This document shows positions 6,948 to 13,850 of a DNA stretch of 18,780 nucleotides, in pieces. The position numbers and the translations under genes are program-made. The notes below the pieces were generated by a model. It did not search any database, was not told where the DNA came from, and saw nothing but the letters and a program-made list of their open reading frames with translations. The stretch is from contig LCEC01000029.1 in the NCBI GenBank assembly GCA_000997475.1, positions 1 through 18,780 of the forward strand, in the 5' to 3' direction. Position 1 is the stretch's first letter, and each line of letters begins with the position of its first letter. Origin of the DNA: Parcubacteria group bacterium GW2011_GWB1_42_6 (lineage in GTDB: Bacteria; Patescibacteriota; Minisyncoccia; Portnoybacterales; GWB1-42-6).

Positions 6948-6984
6948 CCCTCCCCTTAGCATAAGGGGAGGTTGGGAGGGGTTA
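6948..6984 (-). repeat. Head-plus-hairpin repeat, copy R5
   Basis: Stem CCTCCCCTTA with TAAGGGGAGG around GCA, then head TTGGGAGGGGTTA. Reverse orientation. First of two tandem copies upstream of the DUF559 gene. Confidence 0.85.
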
Positions 6985-7009
6985 TACAAATAATTTTATC
7001 CATACTATT

Positions 7010-7045
7010 CCTCCTCTTAAAGTAAGAGGAGGCTAGGAGGAGTTA
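7010..7045 (-). repeat. Head-plus-hairpin repeat, copy R6 (left bracket of DUF559 gene)
   Basis: Stem CCTCCTCTTA (7010-7019) with TAAGAGGAGG (7023-7032), loop AAG, then head CTAGGAGGAGTTA pointing into the gene. The GTG start is 18 bp further on. The AGGAGG strings are too far (about 20-30 nt) for a normal SD. Confidence 0.85.
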
Positions 7046-7063
7046 ATTCCATAAAAAATAAAT

Positions 7064-7432
7064 GTGAATTTTCTCTATAATAATTCACAAACCAGGCTTC
7101 GCCGCCGCCAATTACGCCGCAATCAAACCAACGCGGAAAAAGCGATCTGGTCCCATCTGCGGCGACAATCACTGGAAGGACTAAAATTTTTCAGGCAATA
7201 CTCAATCGGACCGCATATCATTGATTTTTATTGTCCAAAAATTCGTCTGGGCATAGAAATAGATGGCGGGCAACACGCCGAGAAGAAAAATGAATTGAGA
7301 GATAGAAAAAGAACGGAATTTCTATCAAAACAAAATATTCAAATTATTCGTTTTTGGAATAATGAAGTTTTAAAACAAAAAGAAGCGGTTGTTGAAAAAA
7401 TAAGACATTATATTATTGCATTAAGGAAATAA
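7064..7432 (+). CDS. DUF559 endonuclease-like protein (Vsr/PD-(D/E)XK fold)
   Basis: 122 residues, a complete DUF559 protein. Recognisable blocks: N-terminal basic RRRQLRRNQTNAEKAIW (usual T.AE..LW motif), KFFRQYSIGPHIIDFYCP, the IEIDGGQH motif, and C-terminal QIIRFWNNEVL. In this restriction-endonuclease-like superfamily the Asp of DFYCP, the acidic residues of EIDG and the RFWN segment are the conserved, probably catalytic or structural, positions. The start is GTG at 7064; an ATG two bases earlier is followed at once by a stop. There is no SD. The gene is bracketed by inverted hairpin repeats: R5 and R6 upstream, R7 downstream, whose first bases TAACTCC supply the stop codon. The basic N-terminus suggests nucleic-acid binding. 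A role in mobilising the flanking hairpins is a hypothesis; DNA repair or defence are alternatives. Confidence 0.9.
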   Translation: MNFLYNNSQTRLRRRQLRRNQTNAEKAIWSHLRRQSLEGLKFFRQYSIGPHIIDFYCPKIRLGIEIDGGQHAEKKNELRDRKRTEFLSKQNIQIIRFWNNEVLKQKEAVVEKIRHYIIALRK

Positions 7433-7466
7433 CTCCCCCAACCCCCTCTTATTCTAAGAGGGGGGA
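7430..7466 (+). repeat. Head-plus-hairpin repeat, copy R7 (right bracket of DUF559 gene)
   Basis: Head TAACTCCCCCAA, whose TAA is the DUF559 stop codon, then stem CCCCCTCTTA (7442-7451) with TAAGAGGGGG (7455-7464), loop TTC. Forward orientation, inverted with respect to R6. Confidence 0.85.
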
Positions 7467-7480
7467 ATAAAATCCCAAAT

Positions 7481-7515
7481 AAAAAAAGACCTACTCGGGT
7501 TTTCCCTTTCGGTCT
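7481..7515 (-). terminator. Terminator-like hairpin for the small minus-strand gene
   Basis: Minus-strand reading: GAGACC..GGG..CCC..GGTCT then seven Ts (7487-7481). It lies just downstream of the broken gene at 7536-7684, in the right orientation to terminate it. Confidence 0.6.
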
Positions 7516-7535
7516 CTCAATGTGCTATTAAAGTA

Positions 7536-7684
7536 TTAACGTAACTTTGCTGCGAAAATTGCTAATGCTACCGCACCTCCAATAATCGCAAGAATTATTC
7601 CGTGAGCCAATACAGATTATCTGATATTGCACTCACAATTCCACCTAATAATCCTATACCTAAAGGCAACAATCCACTTTTCAT
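7536..7684 (-). pseudogene. Frameshifted two-segment small membrane protein
   Basis: From the ATG at 7684 (AGGGAG about 9 nt upstream) 29 residues are read, MKSGLLPLGIGLLGGIVSAI onward, ending at a stop at 7595. A second frame then continues without interruption as GIILAIIGGAVALAIFAAKLR and stops at 7536. Joined, this is a ~50-residue protein with two glycine-rich hydrophobic helices. A one-base indel near 7600-7610 explains the break; a sequencing or assembly error could do the same. The SD and a downstream terminator suggest it was a real transcription unit. Family not recognised. Together with R7 and the terminator it accounts for the 7433-7744 gap. Confidence 0.5.
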
Positions 7685-7744
7685 TTCCTATCTCCCTGAT
7701 TGAATTTTAATGTTCAAACAACAAGACTGGCAAATATTATTTAT

Positions 7745-9166
7745 ATGCTAACATTTATAAGATATTATGTCAAATTAGTAAATGAAACTATAAAAAATTG
7801 CAATTTTTTTCTATTAATCGGCTCCGTCTTTATATTTTTTCTTTTTCCCCAAATCTCTCTCGCCTCCCCTTTAATCATCATTAATGAAATCGCCTGGATG
7901 GGAACGGAAACCAGCGCCAACGACGAATGGCTGGAATTATATAATAACACTGACGAGTCAATTGATTTGTCCGGATGGAAAATCATCTGGGCTGATAAAC
8001 AGATTGATCTTTCGGGCCAAATAGCGGCTCGTTCTTTTTTTCTATTGGAAAGAACGGATGACAATTCGGTGCCAAGTGTTGTTGCCGACCAAATCTATAT
8101 TGGCAGTTTGAATAATAACGGGGAATATTTAAAACTATTTAATAGCCAAGATAATTTAATTGATGAAATCAATGCTCAAGCCGGCTGGCCAGCCGGCGAT
8201 AACGCCCAAAAGTTAACTATGGAAAGAAAATCTGGCGGTATTTGGCAAAATAGCCAAATCTCCGGCGGCACGCCGCGCCTTCTAAACAGCGCCCTAAATC
8301 AAATCCCTTTTTCCCCAACACCTGTTCCATCTTTTACTTCAACGCCAAATCCTTCTCCGTCGCCAACCCCGGAATCTTGGACAACCCCTTCGCCTTCCGC
8401 GCCGGCTTCATCCGGCGATCAAGAAAATTATTCTCCCGCCCCGATCTATGATTATTCCCAGGATGTTTATCTGAACGAATTTTATCCGTATCCGGGCGCG
8501 GAAGAAAAAGAATGGATTGAGATTTTTAATCAAGGAGAAAGAGTTGTTGATTTAACGGGCTGGAAAATAGACGACGCTGAAAATTCCAACCAACCGCAAG
8601 AAATACCGCAAAACACCAAAATAAATCAGGGAGATTTTTTGGTGATAATTTTTGAAAAAAGCGTTTTTAACAACGACGCGGACCAAGTCCGTTTGATCTG
8701 GCCCGACGGGCAAGTGATCCATTCGATTTCCTATCCCAAAGCGATTAAAAATTCATCCTGCGGCCGGTTTGGCGCGCAATGGCTCTGGACCAATCAGCCG
8801 ACTCCGGGAAAAGCGAATAAAAAATCAATCGCGGTTTTAAACGAAAAAGTTTCTTCTCCTTCCCCATCCATTGCTCCGGCGCCCAAAGCGCAAACTCTGA
8901 TTCAAGAAGCGGCGCCTCCGCAAAAAATTTCTCCGGCTAAAGAAACTGTTGATCTGGCCGCGGAAATGGAAATCAAAAGCGAGCTTGCTGAAAACATATC
9001 GAGCAACCCGTCTGATTACCTGGCCGCGGAGTCTGTCGCCTTTGACCCCAAACAGAAAAAATTAAACGATTGGTGGCTGATATTGGGCCTGGCCGCTCTG
9101 GGCGGAATCTTCGGTTTGGGATTTGTTTGGTTCAGGAAACAAAGCTCCCCGCCCCATAACGATTGA
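7745..9166 (+). CDS. Cell-surface protein with two lamin-tail domains and a C-terminal anchor
   Basis: 473 residues from the ATG at 7745; an upstream TTG at 7700 would add 15 residues without a clear ribosome site. Signal sequence at about 20-41 (NFFLLIGSVFIFFLFP, then SLASP). First lamin-tail domain at about 43-170 opens IIINEIAWMG and contains EWLELYNNTDESIDLSGW. A Pro/Ser/Thr-rich linker follows (about 178-220). The second lamin-tail domain (about 238-355) opens VYLNEFYPYPGAEEKEWIEI with DLTGWKIDD. A further PS-rich stretch leads to a C-terminal hydrophobic helix (LILGLAALGGIFGLGF) and RK-rich end. This gives an exported, membrane-anchored surface protein; bacterial lamin-tail domains are beta-sandwich modules often found next to nucleases or adhesins, but none is fused here. 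A weak TTCAAA / TATTAT pair (7713-7740) would start transcription almost at the ATG, hinting at a leaderless mRNA. Confidence 0.85.
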   Translation: MLTFIRYYVKLVNETIKNCNFFLLIGSVFIFFLFPQISLASPLIIINEIAWMGTETSANDEWLELYNNTDESIDLSGWKIIWADKQIDLSGQIAARSFFLLERTDDNSVPSVVADQIYIGSLNNNGEYLKLFNSQDNLIDEINAQAGWPAGDNAQKLTMERKSGGIWQNSQISGGTPRLLNSALNQIPFSPTPVPSFTSTPNPSPSPTPESWTTPSPSAPASSGDQENYSPAPIYDYSQDVYLNEFYPYPGAEEKEWIEIFNQGERVVDLTGWKIDDAENSNQPQEIPQNTKINQGDFLVIIFEKSVFNNDADQVRLIWPDGQVIHSISYPKAIKNSSCGRFGAQWLWTNQPTPGKANKKSIAVLNEKVSSPSPSIAPAPKAQTLIQEAAPPQKISPAKETVDLAAEMEIKSELAENISSNPSDYLAAESVAFDPKQKKLNDWWLILGLAALGGIFGLGFVWFRKQSSPPHND

Positions 9167-9188
9167 CACAGCAAGAGGTTGAGAATAT

Positions 9189-9397
9189 CATAATTTAAAA
9201 TGCAAATATCAAAATGTAAAATGACGGTTTAAAATATAAAAATAAGCAAACTCGGATGTCATCCCCGACCTGATCGGGGATCCAGATTAATTCAGAATTA
9301 AATCTGGGTCTGGATTCCCGCCTTCGCGGGAATGACAGAAGAGAATTAAATTTTGGATTTTGCATTGTCATTTTAAATTTTGATTTTTAAATTTTAC
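9189..9397. repeat. Composite repeat: AAATGCAAA/AAAATGTAAAATGAC inverted arms around a CATTCCCG hairpin
   Basis: Left arm (about 9194-9236) and right arm (about 9344-9397) are imperfect inverted copies of AT-rich words such as AAAATGTAAAATGAC and GTCATTTTAAATTTT. Between them, 9257-9338 is a second copy of the dispersed repeat starting TGTCATCCCCGACC and ending GCGGGAATGACA. It fills the gap between the lamin-tail gene and yebC. Confidence 0.7.
9257..9338. repeat. Dispersed CATTCCCG-type repeat, intact copy
   Basis: Two hairpins in series: CCCCGACCTGATCGGGG and ATTCCCGCCTTCGCGGGAAT, bounded by TGTCAT and ATGACA. It shares its ends with 5174-5268 but lacks the nested insert there. Confidence 0.75.
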
Positions 9398-9404
9398 ACT
9401 ATTT

Positions 9405-10127
9405 ATGTCCGGTCATTCCAAGTGGTCCCAAATCAAACATAAAAAAGGAATCTCCGATGTCAAAAAAGGCAAAATATTTTCAAAGCTTGCCCGCATAATT
9501 ACGATTGCCGCCAAAGCCAAAGGAGGAGATCCCCAAACCAATTCGTCTTTGAGAATGGCTGCCGACAAGGCCAGATCTTTAAATATGCCCCAAGATAATA
9601 TAGAGCGGGCCATCAAACGCGGCACGGGAGAAATAGAAGGAGTGAAAATCGAAGAATTTTTGATGGAAGCCTACGGCCCCGGCGGAACCGCTTTAATCAT
9701 CGAGGGCGCAACCGATAATAAAAACAGAACTATTTCGGAATTAAAATTCCTGCTTTCCCAACGCGATGGAAAGCTCGCTCAATCAGGCTCGGTTTTATGG
9801 CTCTTTGAGCGAAGAGGAACAATTATTGCCAACGCGCACGGATCGGGTAAAGACGAAACTGAATTGGCCGCCATCGATGCCGGGGCCCAAGATTTAAAGT
9901 GGTTGGATGAAAATACCATCGAAATCGCCGCCAAACCCGAAGATTTGGAAAAAGTAAAAAAACAGCTGGAGTTAAACAATATTTCCATCGCCGAAGCTTC
10001 TTTGGACTGGATTCCCAAAAACGAAATCTCCGCGCCGGACAAATCTTCGGCCGCCAAATTGGAAAAGCTTCTTGAAGAGCTGGACGAACACGATGATGTG
10101 AATGAAGTATATACGAATTTAAAATAA
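9405..10127 (+). CDS. yebC: YebC/PmpR (TACO1) family protein
   Basis: 240 residues, the normal family length. Starts MSGHSKWSQIKHKKGISDVKK, the family signature, followed by GKIFSKLAR, the NMPQDNIERAIKRGTGE block and YGPGG. Three-domain YebC architecture is complete. The family has been described as a DNA-binding regulator (PmpR), and its members including mitochondrial TACO1 are also linked to translation, especially of proline-rich stretches; sequence alone does not decide between these. It sits 194 bp upstream of ruvC, an old and common pairing (yebC-ruvC). ATG at 9405 is fixed by the conserved N-terminus; no SD precedes it, the leader being AT-rich repeat DNA. Confidence 0.95.
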   Translation: MSGHSKWSQIKHKKGISDVKKGKIFSKLARIITIAAKAKGGDPQTNSSLRMAADKARSLNMPQDNIERAIKRGTGEIEGVKIEEFLMEAYGPGGTALIIEGATDNKNRTISELKFLLSQRDGKLAQSGSVLWLFERRGTIIANAHGSGKDETELAAIDAGAQDLKWLDENTIEIAAKPEDLEKVKKQLELNNISIAEASLDWIPKNEISAPDKSSAAKLEKLLEELDEHDDVNEVYTNLK

Positions 10128-10311
10128 TTTCTAAATTACAATTTCTAATTTCCAATTAAGGATTAGAAGTTCTTATTTATAAAATCCTCCGTCCCGCTGC
10201 TGCGGGACGCCTCCTTTAGAAAAGGAGGAATAAATATATATCCGCTAACTAAGTTTGTTTAAAAATTAGATATTTGAAATTTCATTGGAAATTGTAATTT
10301 GTAATTTGGGA
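10126..10311. repeat. Composite repeat: AATTTCTAATTTCC-word inverted arms around hairpin R8
   Basis: AAATTACAATTTCTAATTTCC (from 10133, written here as overlapping words AAATTACAATTT and TCTAATTTCC) faces GGAAATTGTAATTTGTAATTT at about 10285-10305 (words GGAAATTGTAA and TTTGTAATTT). R8 is in the middle. It fills the gap between yebC and ruvC. Confidence 0.65.
10184..10230 (+). repeat. Head-plus-hairpin repeat, copy R8 (with extra hairpin)
   Basis: Head ATCCTCC followed by an extra perfect hairpin GTCCCGC-TGCT-GCGGGAC (10191-10208), then the usual stem CCTCCTTT (10210-10217) with AAAGGAGG (10221-10228). Forward orientation. Confidence 0.75.
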
Positions 10312-10321
10312 ATTAAAACCC

Positions 10322-10816
10322 ATGCTCATTCTCGGCATCGATCCCGGCACGGCCCGCATCGGCATCGGGCTTATCAGATACGAAAACAAAAAAATAAGCC
10401 TTGAAGGCTACGGCTGCATTGAAACCAAACCGGATTTGAGCGACGAAGAACGTCTGCTCCGGCTTTATAACGAACTGGATAAACTGATAAAAAAACAAAA
10501 AACCGATTTGGTGGCGATTGAAAAAATCTTCTTTTTTAAAAATCAAAAAACAATAGTCGGCGTGAGCCAGGCCCGGGGAGTCATCTTGCTGGCGGCAGCC
10601 AAAAACAAAAAAAAGATAATGGAGTTCACCCCTTTGCAGATAAAACAAGCTTTGACTGGCTACGGCCGGGCGGAAAAAAAACAAATCCAGCAAATGGTGA
10701 AAGCGTTCCTGGGCCTCAAAGAAATTCCCAAGCCCGATGACGCGGCCGACGCCTTGGCCGCCGCCATCTGCTGCGCCCATTTCTGCCCCGCCCCAATCCC
10801 CAAAAAGCGGAGTTGA
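10322..10816 (+). CDS. ruvC: Crossover junction endodeoxyribonuclease RuvC
   Basis: 164 residues, a normal RuvC length. It resolves Holliday junctions by paired nicks, working with RuvAB. RNase H-like fold with the four acidic metal ligands in place: D7 in ILGIDPGT, E67 in LVAIEKIFF, and D140 and D143 in KPDDAADALA. The KNQKTIVGVSQARG block and KQALTGYGRAEKKQIQQMV match the family. Start ATG at 10322; upstream only a weak TTGGGA. It is downstream of yebC in the same direction, and the next reading frame is a tiny acidic protein. RuvA is not seen in the window. Confidence 0.96.
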   Translation: MLILGIDPGTARIGIGLIRYENKKISLEGYGCIETKPDLSDEERLLRLYNELDKLIKKQKTDLVAIEKIFFFKNQKTIVGVSQARGVILLAAAKNKKKIMEFTPLQIKQALTGYGRAEKKQIQQMVKAFLGLKEIPKPDDAADALAAAICCAHFCPAPIPKKRS

Positions 10817-10916
10817 CAGCCGATTCAAAACAAAATAAAATTATCTGGAATAAAGAATTGCCAGTCTTTTTTAAGCCAAAAGGTCGAAAAAATAAAAATA
10901 AGCAATCAAATAAATT

Positions 10917-11045
10917 ATGATAATCGACGATTTAAATAATAACGATCCAACGGAAGAGGAAGAAGAAGAGAAAGAGGAAGATTCTTCCCCTAAATTTGAC
11001 GAGGATGAAATAGCGGAAGACGAAGTGGATGAGACAGTCGCCTAA
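10917..11045 (+). CDS. 42-residue very acidic protein behind ruvC
   Basis: Starts MIIDDLNNNDP, continues TEEEEEEKEED and FDEDEIAEDEVDETVA, then stops at 11045; over half the residues are Asp or Glu. No SD, but a strong terminator stands 15 bp after the stop and the frame is open from a good ATG. Likely intrinsically disordered. It could be a DNA-mimic or a charge tag for a partner; no family recognised. Spacing from ruvC is 100 bp. Confidence 0.55.
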   Translation: MIIDDLNNNDPTEEEEEEKEEDSSPKFDEDEIAEDEVDETVA

Positions 11046-11059
11046 CCAATCAAAAACCT

Positions 11060-11091
11060 CCGGCCCGATCCGAAAGATCGGGCCGGTTTTT
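11060..11091 (+). terminator. Rho-independent terminator after ruvC / acidic protein
   Basis: Perfect 11-bp GC-rich stem CCGGCCCGATC (11060-11070) with its complement (11076-11086), loop CGAAA, followed by five Ts on the plus strand. Confidence 0.9.
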
Positions 11092-11216
11092 AATTCCGGC
11101 AAAAAACGATTATCCCCCGCCCGATATTGATAAAAATATTTTTTTATGCCAGAATAAGCTCGAAGATTCTTAACGGAACCGGCTAAAAACGCCAATAAAA
11201 TTCAATTCAGCCGATA

Positions 11217-13691
11217 ATGAAAGGCAAAACCGCCATACTGAAAAAGAAAATAAAAAAAATGATAAAAATCGCCGTCTGGCTCGGTGTTTTTGTTTTGCTT
11301 GGCGGGATTTTGGTTTTCGCTTATTTCGCCAAAGACCTGCCCGATCCCACCAAAATAGACAAAATAAATATCGCCGAATCGACAAAAATCATGGACAGAA
11401 CCGGCGAGGTGGTTCTCTACGATATTCACGGCGAAGAAAGGCGCACGGTCGTGCCATTTGACCAAATCTCCCAATACGCCAAAGACGCGACTGTCGCCGT
11501 TGAGGACAATAATTTCTATAACCATTTCGGCATCGATCTCAAGGGCATTGTCAGGGCCGCCGTTTACAATATGATCGGTCGGGAAATTTCCCAGGGAGGA
11601 TCGACCATCACCCAGCAATTCATTAAAAAATCAATGCTTTCGGACGAGCGGACTTTCACGCGCAAAATCAAAGAAGCGATCCTTTCGGTGGGCCTGGAAA
11701 CAAAATATTCCAAAGAAGAAATTCTGGGATTTTATTTAAACCATCTGCCCCAAGCCCCCTCGTTTTATTCCCCGTACGGATCGCATCCGGAAGAACTCAA
11801 AGCCCGCCAGGAATATGTTTTAAACAGAATGAATCACTTGGGTTATATTTCCCAAAAAGAAGCCGAAGCCGCCAAAGAAGAAAAATTGAATTTCGGCGAA
11901 CAAGCGCGCACCATTAAAGCGCCGCATTTCGTGATGTATATCAAAGAATATCTTGAAAACAAATACGGCAAAGACTATGTCCAAACCGCGGGGCTTAAAG
12001 TCTACACGACCCTCGATTGGGAACTTCAGGAAATGGCCCAAACATTGGTCGCCGAAGGAGCGGCTTCAAATTGGAAAAAATACCGCGCCTACAACGCCGC
12101 CCTCACCGCCGTGGATCCAAAAACCGGGCAGATCCTGGTGATGGTGGGTTCGCGCGACTATTTCGACACAGAACACGACGGCAACGTTAATGTGACAGTC
12201 CGAGATCGCCAGCCGGGATCGTCTTTCAAGCCTTTCGCCTACGCCAAGGCCATGCAAGAAGGCTACACCCCCGAAACCATAGTTTATGATTTGCGGACCG
12301 AATTCAATCCCAACTGCCCGGCTGACGGGCTGGGAGAAAAAGACCAATACGGGCTTGATTGCTATAATCCCAATAACTACGACGGAAAATTCCGCGGACC
12401 GATTTCTTTGCGCGAAGCCCTGGCGCAATCTCTCAATATTCCGGCCGTCAAAACTTTGTATCTGGCCGGGATTTCCGACACGATCAAATTTGCAAAAAAA
12501 ATGGGCATCACGGGACTTAATAATAATTATTACGGCCTTTCTTTGGTTTTGGGCGGCGGCGAAGTCAAATTATTGGACGAGGTGGCGGCTTACGGAGTTT
12601 TTGCCAATGACGGAATCAAAAACGAAAAAACCGCGATTTTGAAAGTGGTGGATAACAAAGGAAAAATCATTGAAGAATATTCCAATAAATCCGAAAAGGT
12701 TCTTGACGCCGAAACCGCCAGAAAAATTTCCGATATCCTTTCCGACAACCAAGCGCGCTCTCCGGTTTTCGGATCAAATTCTTCTCTCTATTTTCCCGAA
12801 CGCCAAGTGGCCGCCAAAACCGGAACAACCGAAAAATACCGCGATGCATGGACCGTGGGCTACACGCCCTCAATCGCCGCCGGAATTTGGGTTGGCAATA
12901 ACAATAACACTTCCATGTCGGCCGCCGGCGCCGGAATCGCGGCCGCCGGACCGATTTGGCATTCTTTCATCAAGAAGGCTTACGAACTGAAAGCCGCCTC
13001 CTGCGGCGAAGGAAAAGAAATAAAAGAAAATTCTTTTTGCTTCCCCAAAGACCCGGAAAATTTCACAAAGCCCCAAACGTCAAATGTTCAAAAAGCGATG
13101 CTCAACGGATCATATATGAGCGAGCAGACCTATAAGATTGACAAGATCACCGGCGCCATCGCCACGGATTTCACGCCGCCCGAGCTTATTGAAGAAAAAG
13201 CCTACAAGCAAGCCCACTGCATTCTTTATTATGTTGATAAAGATAATCCGCGCGGCGAATATCCCCAAAATCCGTCAACTGATTCCCAATATAAAAATTG
13301 GGAGGCCTCGGTCGCTTATTGGGTTTCCCAACAAAACGAAACTTTAAACCAAGCTCCGCCGACCGAATCGGACACGGTCCACAACGAATCGAATCTGCCG
13401 CAAATCCAAATTATAAATCCGATAAGCGGACAAGTGATTGATAAAAAAGTTTTCTTCTTCAAGGTTAATGTCTCCGCTCCTTTGGGCGTTAAACAAGTGG
13501 ATTTCTTCGTGAACAACGAATTCGCGGGTTCGGCCCTTTCGGCGCCCTATGAAATTTTTGTCGTCCTCCCCAAAAATATTGAAAAAGGCCCGGTGATTCT
13601 CAAAGCCCGAGCCTACGACAAAGTCCTCAACCGCCAAGAAGCCCAAATCAGCGTGTTTATAAAAAAAGACGAGGTGCTGATAAGCGATTAA
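11217..13691 (+). CDS. Class A penicillin-binding protein (PBP1A family) with shortened GT51 domain
   Basis: 824 residues. A basic N-terminus and membrane anchor (about 17-38) are followed by a GT51 glycosyltransferase domain and a transpeptidase domain that build peptidoglycan outside the membrane. GT51 motif 1 is AVEDNNFYNHFG with E96; motif 2 QGGSTITQQFIKK (126-138); motif 3 ETKYSKEEILGFYLN (161-175). Directly after YLN comes HLPQAPSFYSP: about 35 residues normally found here, including the GxxxYGIxxAAxxYFGK motif, are missing in frame. Transpeptidase motifs are intact: SSFK with S335, SLN 405-407, KTG 534-536. The C-terminus (about 735-815) is an Ig-like beta domain (IQIINPISGQVIDKK onward). 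No SD; a weak TTGATA/CAGAAT pair lies at 11127-11155. Transpeptidation should work; glycan polymerisation is doubtful unless the gap is an assembly error. Confidence 0.92.
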   Translation: MKGKTAILKKKIKKMIKIAVWLGVFVLLGGILVFAYFAKDLPDPTKIDKINIAESTKIMDRTGEVVLYDIHGEERRTVVPFDQISQYAKDATVAVEDNNFYNHFGIDLKGIVRAAVYNMIGREISQGGSTITQQFIKKSMLSDERTFTRKIKEAILSVGLETKYSKEEILGFYLNHLPQAPSFYSPYGSHPEELKARQEYVLNRMNHLGYISQKEAEAAKEEKLNFGEQARTIKAPHFVMYIKEYLENKYGKDYVQTAGLKVYTTLDWELQEMAQTLVAEGAASNWKKYRAYNAALTAVDPKTGQILVMVGSRDYFDTEHDGNVNVTVRDRQPGSSFKPFAYAKAMQEGYTPETIVYDLRTEFNPNCPADGLGEKDQYGLDCYNPNNYDGKFRGPISLREALAQSLNIPAVKTLYLAGISDTIKFAKKMGITGLNNNYYGLSLVLGGGEVKLLDEVAAYGVFANDGIKNEKTAILKVVDNKGKIIEEYSNKSEKVLDAETARKISDILSDNQARSPVFGSNSSLYFPERQVAAKTGTTEKYRDAWTVGYTPSIAAGIWVGNNNNTSMSAAGAGIAAAGPIWHSFIKKAYELKAASCGEGKEIKENSFCFPKDPENFTKPQTSNVQKAMLNGSYMSEQTYKIDKITGAIATDFTPPELIEEKAYKQAHCILYYVDKDNPRGEYPQNPSTDSQYKNWEASVAYWVSQQNETLNQAPPTESDTVHNESNLPQIQIINPISGQVIDKKVFFFKVNVSAPLGVKQVDFFVNNEFAGSALSAPYEIFVVLPKNIEKGPVILKARAYDKVLNRQEAQISVFIKKDEVLISD

Positions 13692-13701
13692 GAATTTTAA
13701 A

Positions 13702-13726
13702 AAGCCCCCTGCAAAGGGCTTTTTTT
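13702..13726 (+). terminator. Terminator of the PBP gene
   Basis: Stem AAGCCC (13702-13707) with GGGCTT (13716-13721), then a T-run to 13726, starting 10 bp after the stop codon. Confidence 0.8.
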
Positions 13727-13763
13727 CTCCCCCTCTTAAATAAGAGGGGGCTGGGGGGAGTTA
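13727..13763 (-). repeat. Head-plus-hairpin repeat, copy R9
   Basis: Stem CCCCCTCTTA (13729-13738) with TAAGAGGGGG (13741-13750), head CTGGGGGGAGTTA. Reverse orientation. Its flank GAGTTATTTCC is identical to the inner flank of R7 read in reverse, so R7 and R9 are close relatives. Confidence 0.85.
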
Positions 13764-13775
13764 TTTCCTTGATCC

Positions 13776-13810
13776 AAAATAAAAACACTCTCGCTTGTTA
13801 ACGAGAGTGT
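13776..13810 (-). terminator. Terminator of the minus-strand 183-residue gene
   Basis: Nine-bp stem ACACTCTCG (13785-13793) with CGAGAGTGT (13802-13810), followed on the minus strand by TTTTTATTTT. It faces the PBP terminator across R9. Confidence 0.8.
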
Positions 13811-13812
13811 CG

Positions 13813-13838
13813 TGGAAGTTTTTTTAAAAAAACTTCCA
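13813..13838. repeat. Perfect 26-bp palindrome
   Basis: TGGAAGTTTTTTT followed immediately by its exact complement, with no spacer. It lies between the minus-strand gene and its terminator; probably part of the transcript end, able to form a cruciform. Confidence 0.75.
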
Positions 13839-13850
13839 AAATTTTAAAAG

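Noticed and set aside
10313..10828. 171-residue minus-strand open frame
   Set aside because: Exact shadow of ruvC, whose catalytic residues are all present on the plus strand.
12066..12428. 120-residue minus-strand open frame
   Set aside because: Shadow of the PBP transpeptidase domain.
1..13763. CRISPR array
   Set aside because: The repeats are dispersed over 13 kb, vary in sequence and orientation, and have no regular spacers; a Cas4-like gene alone is not evidence for CRISPR.
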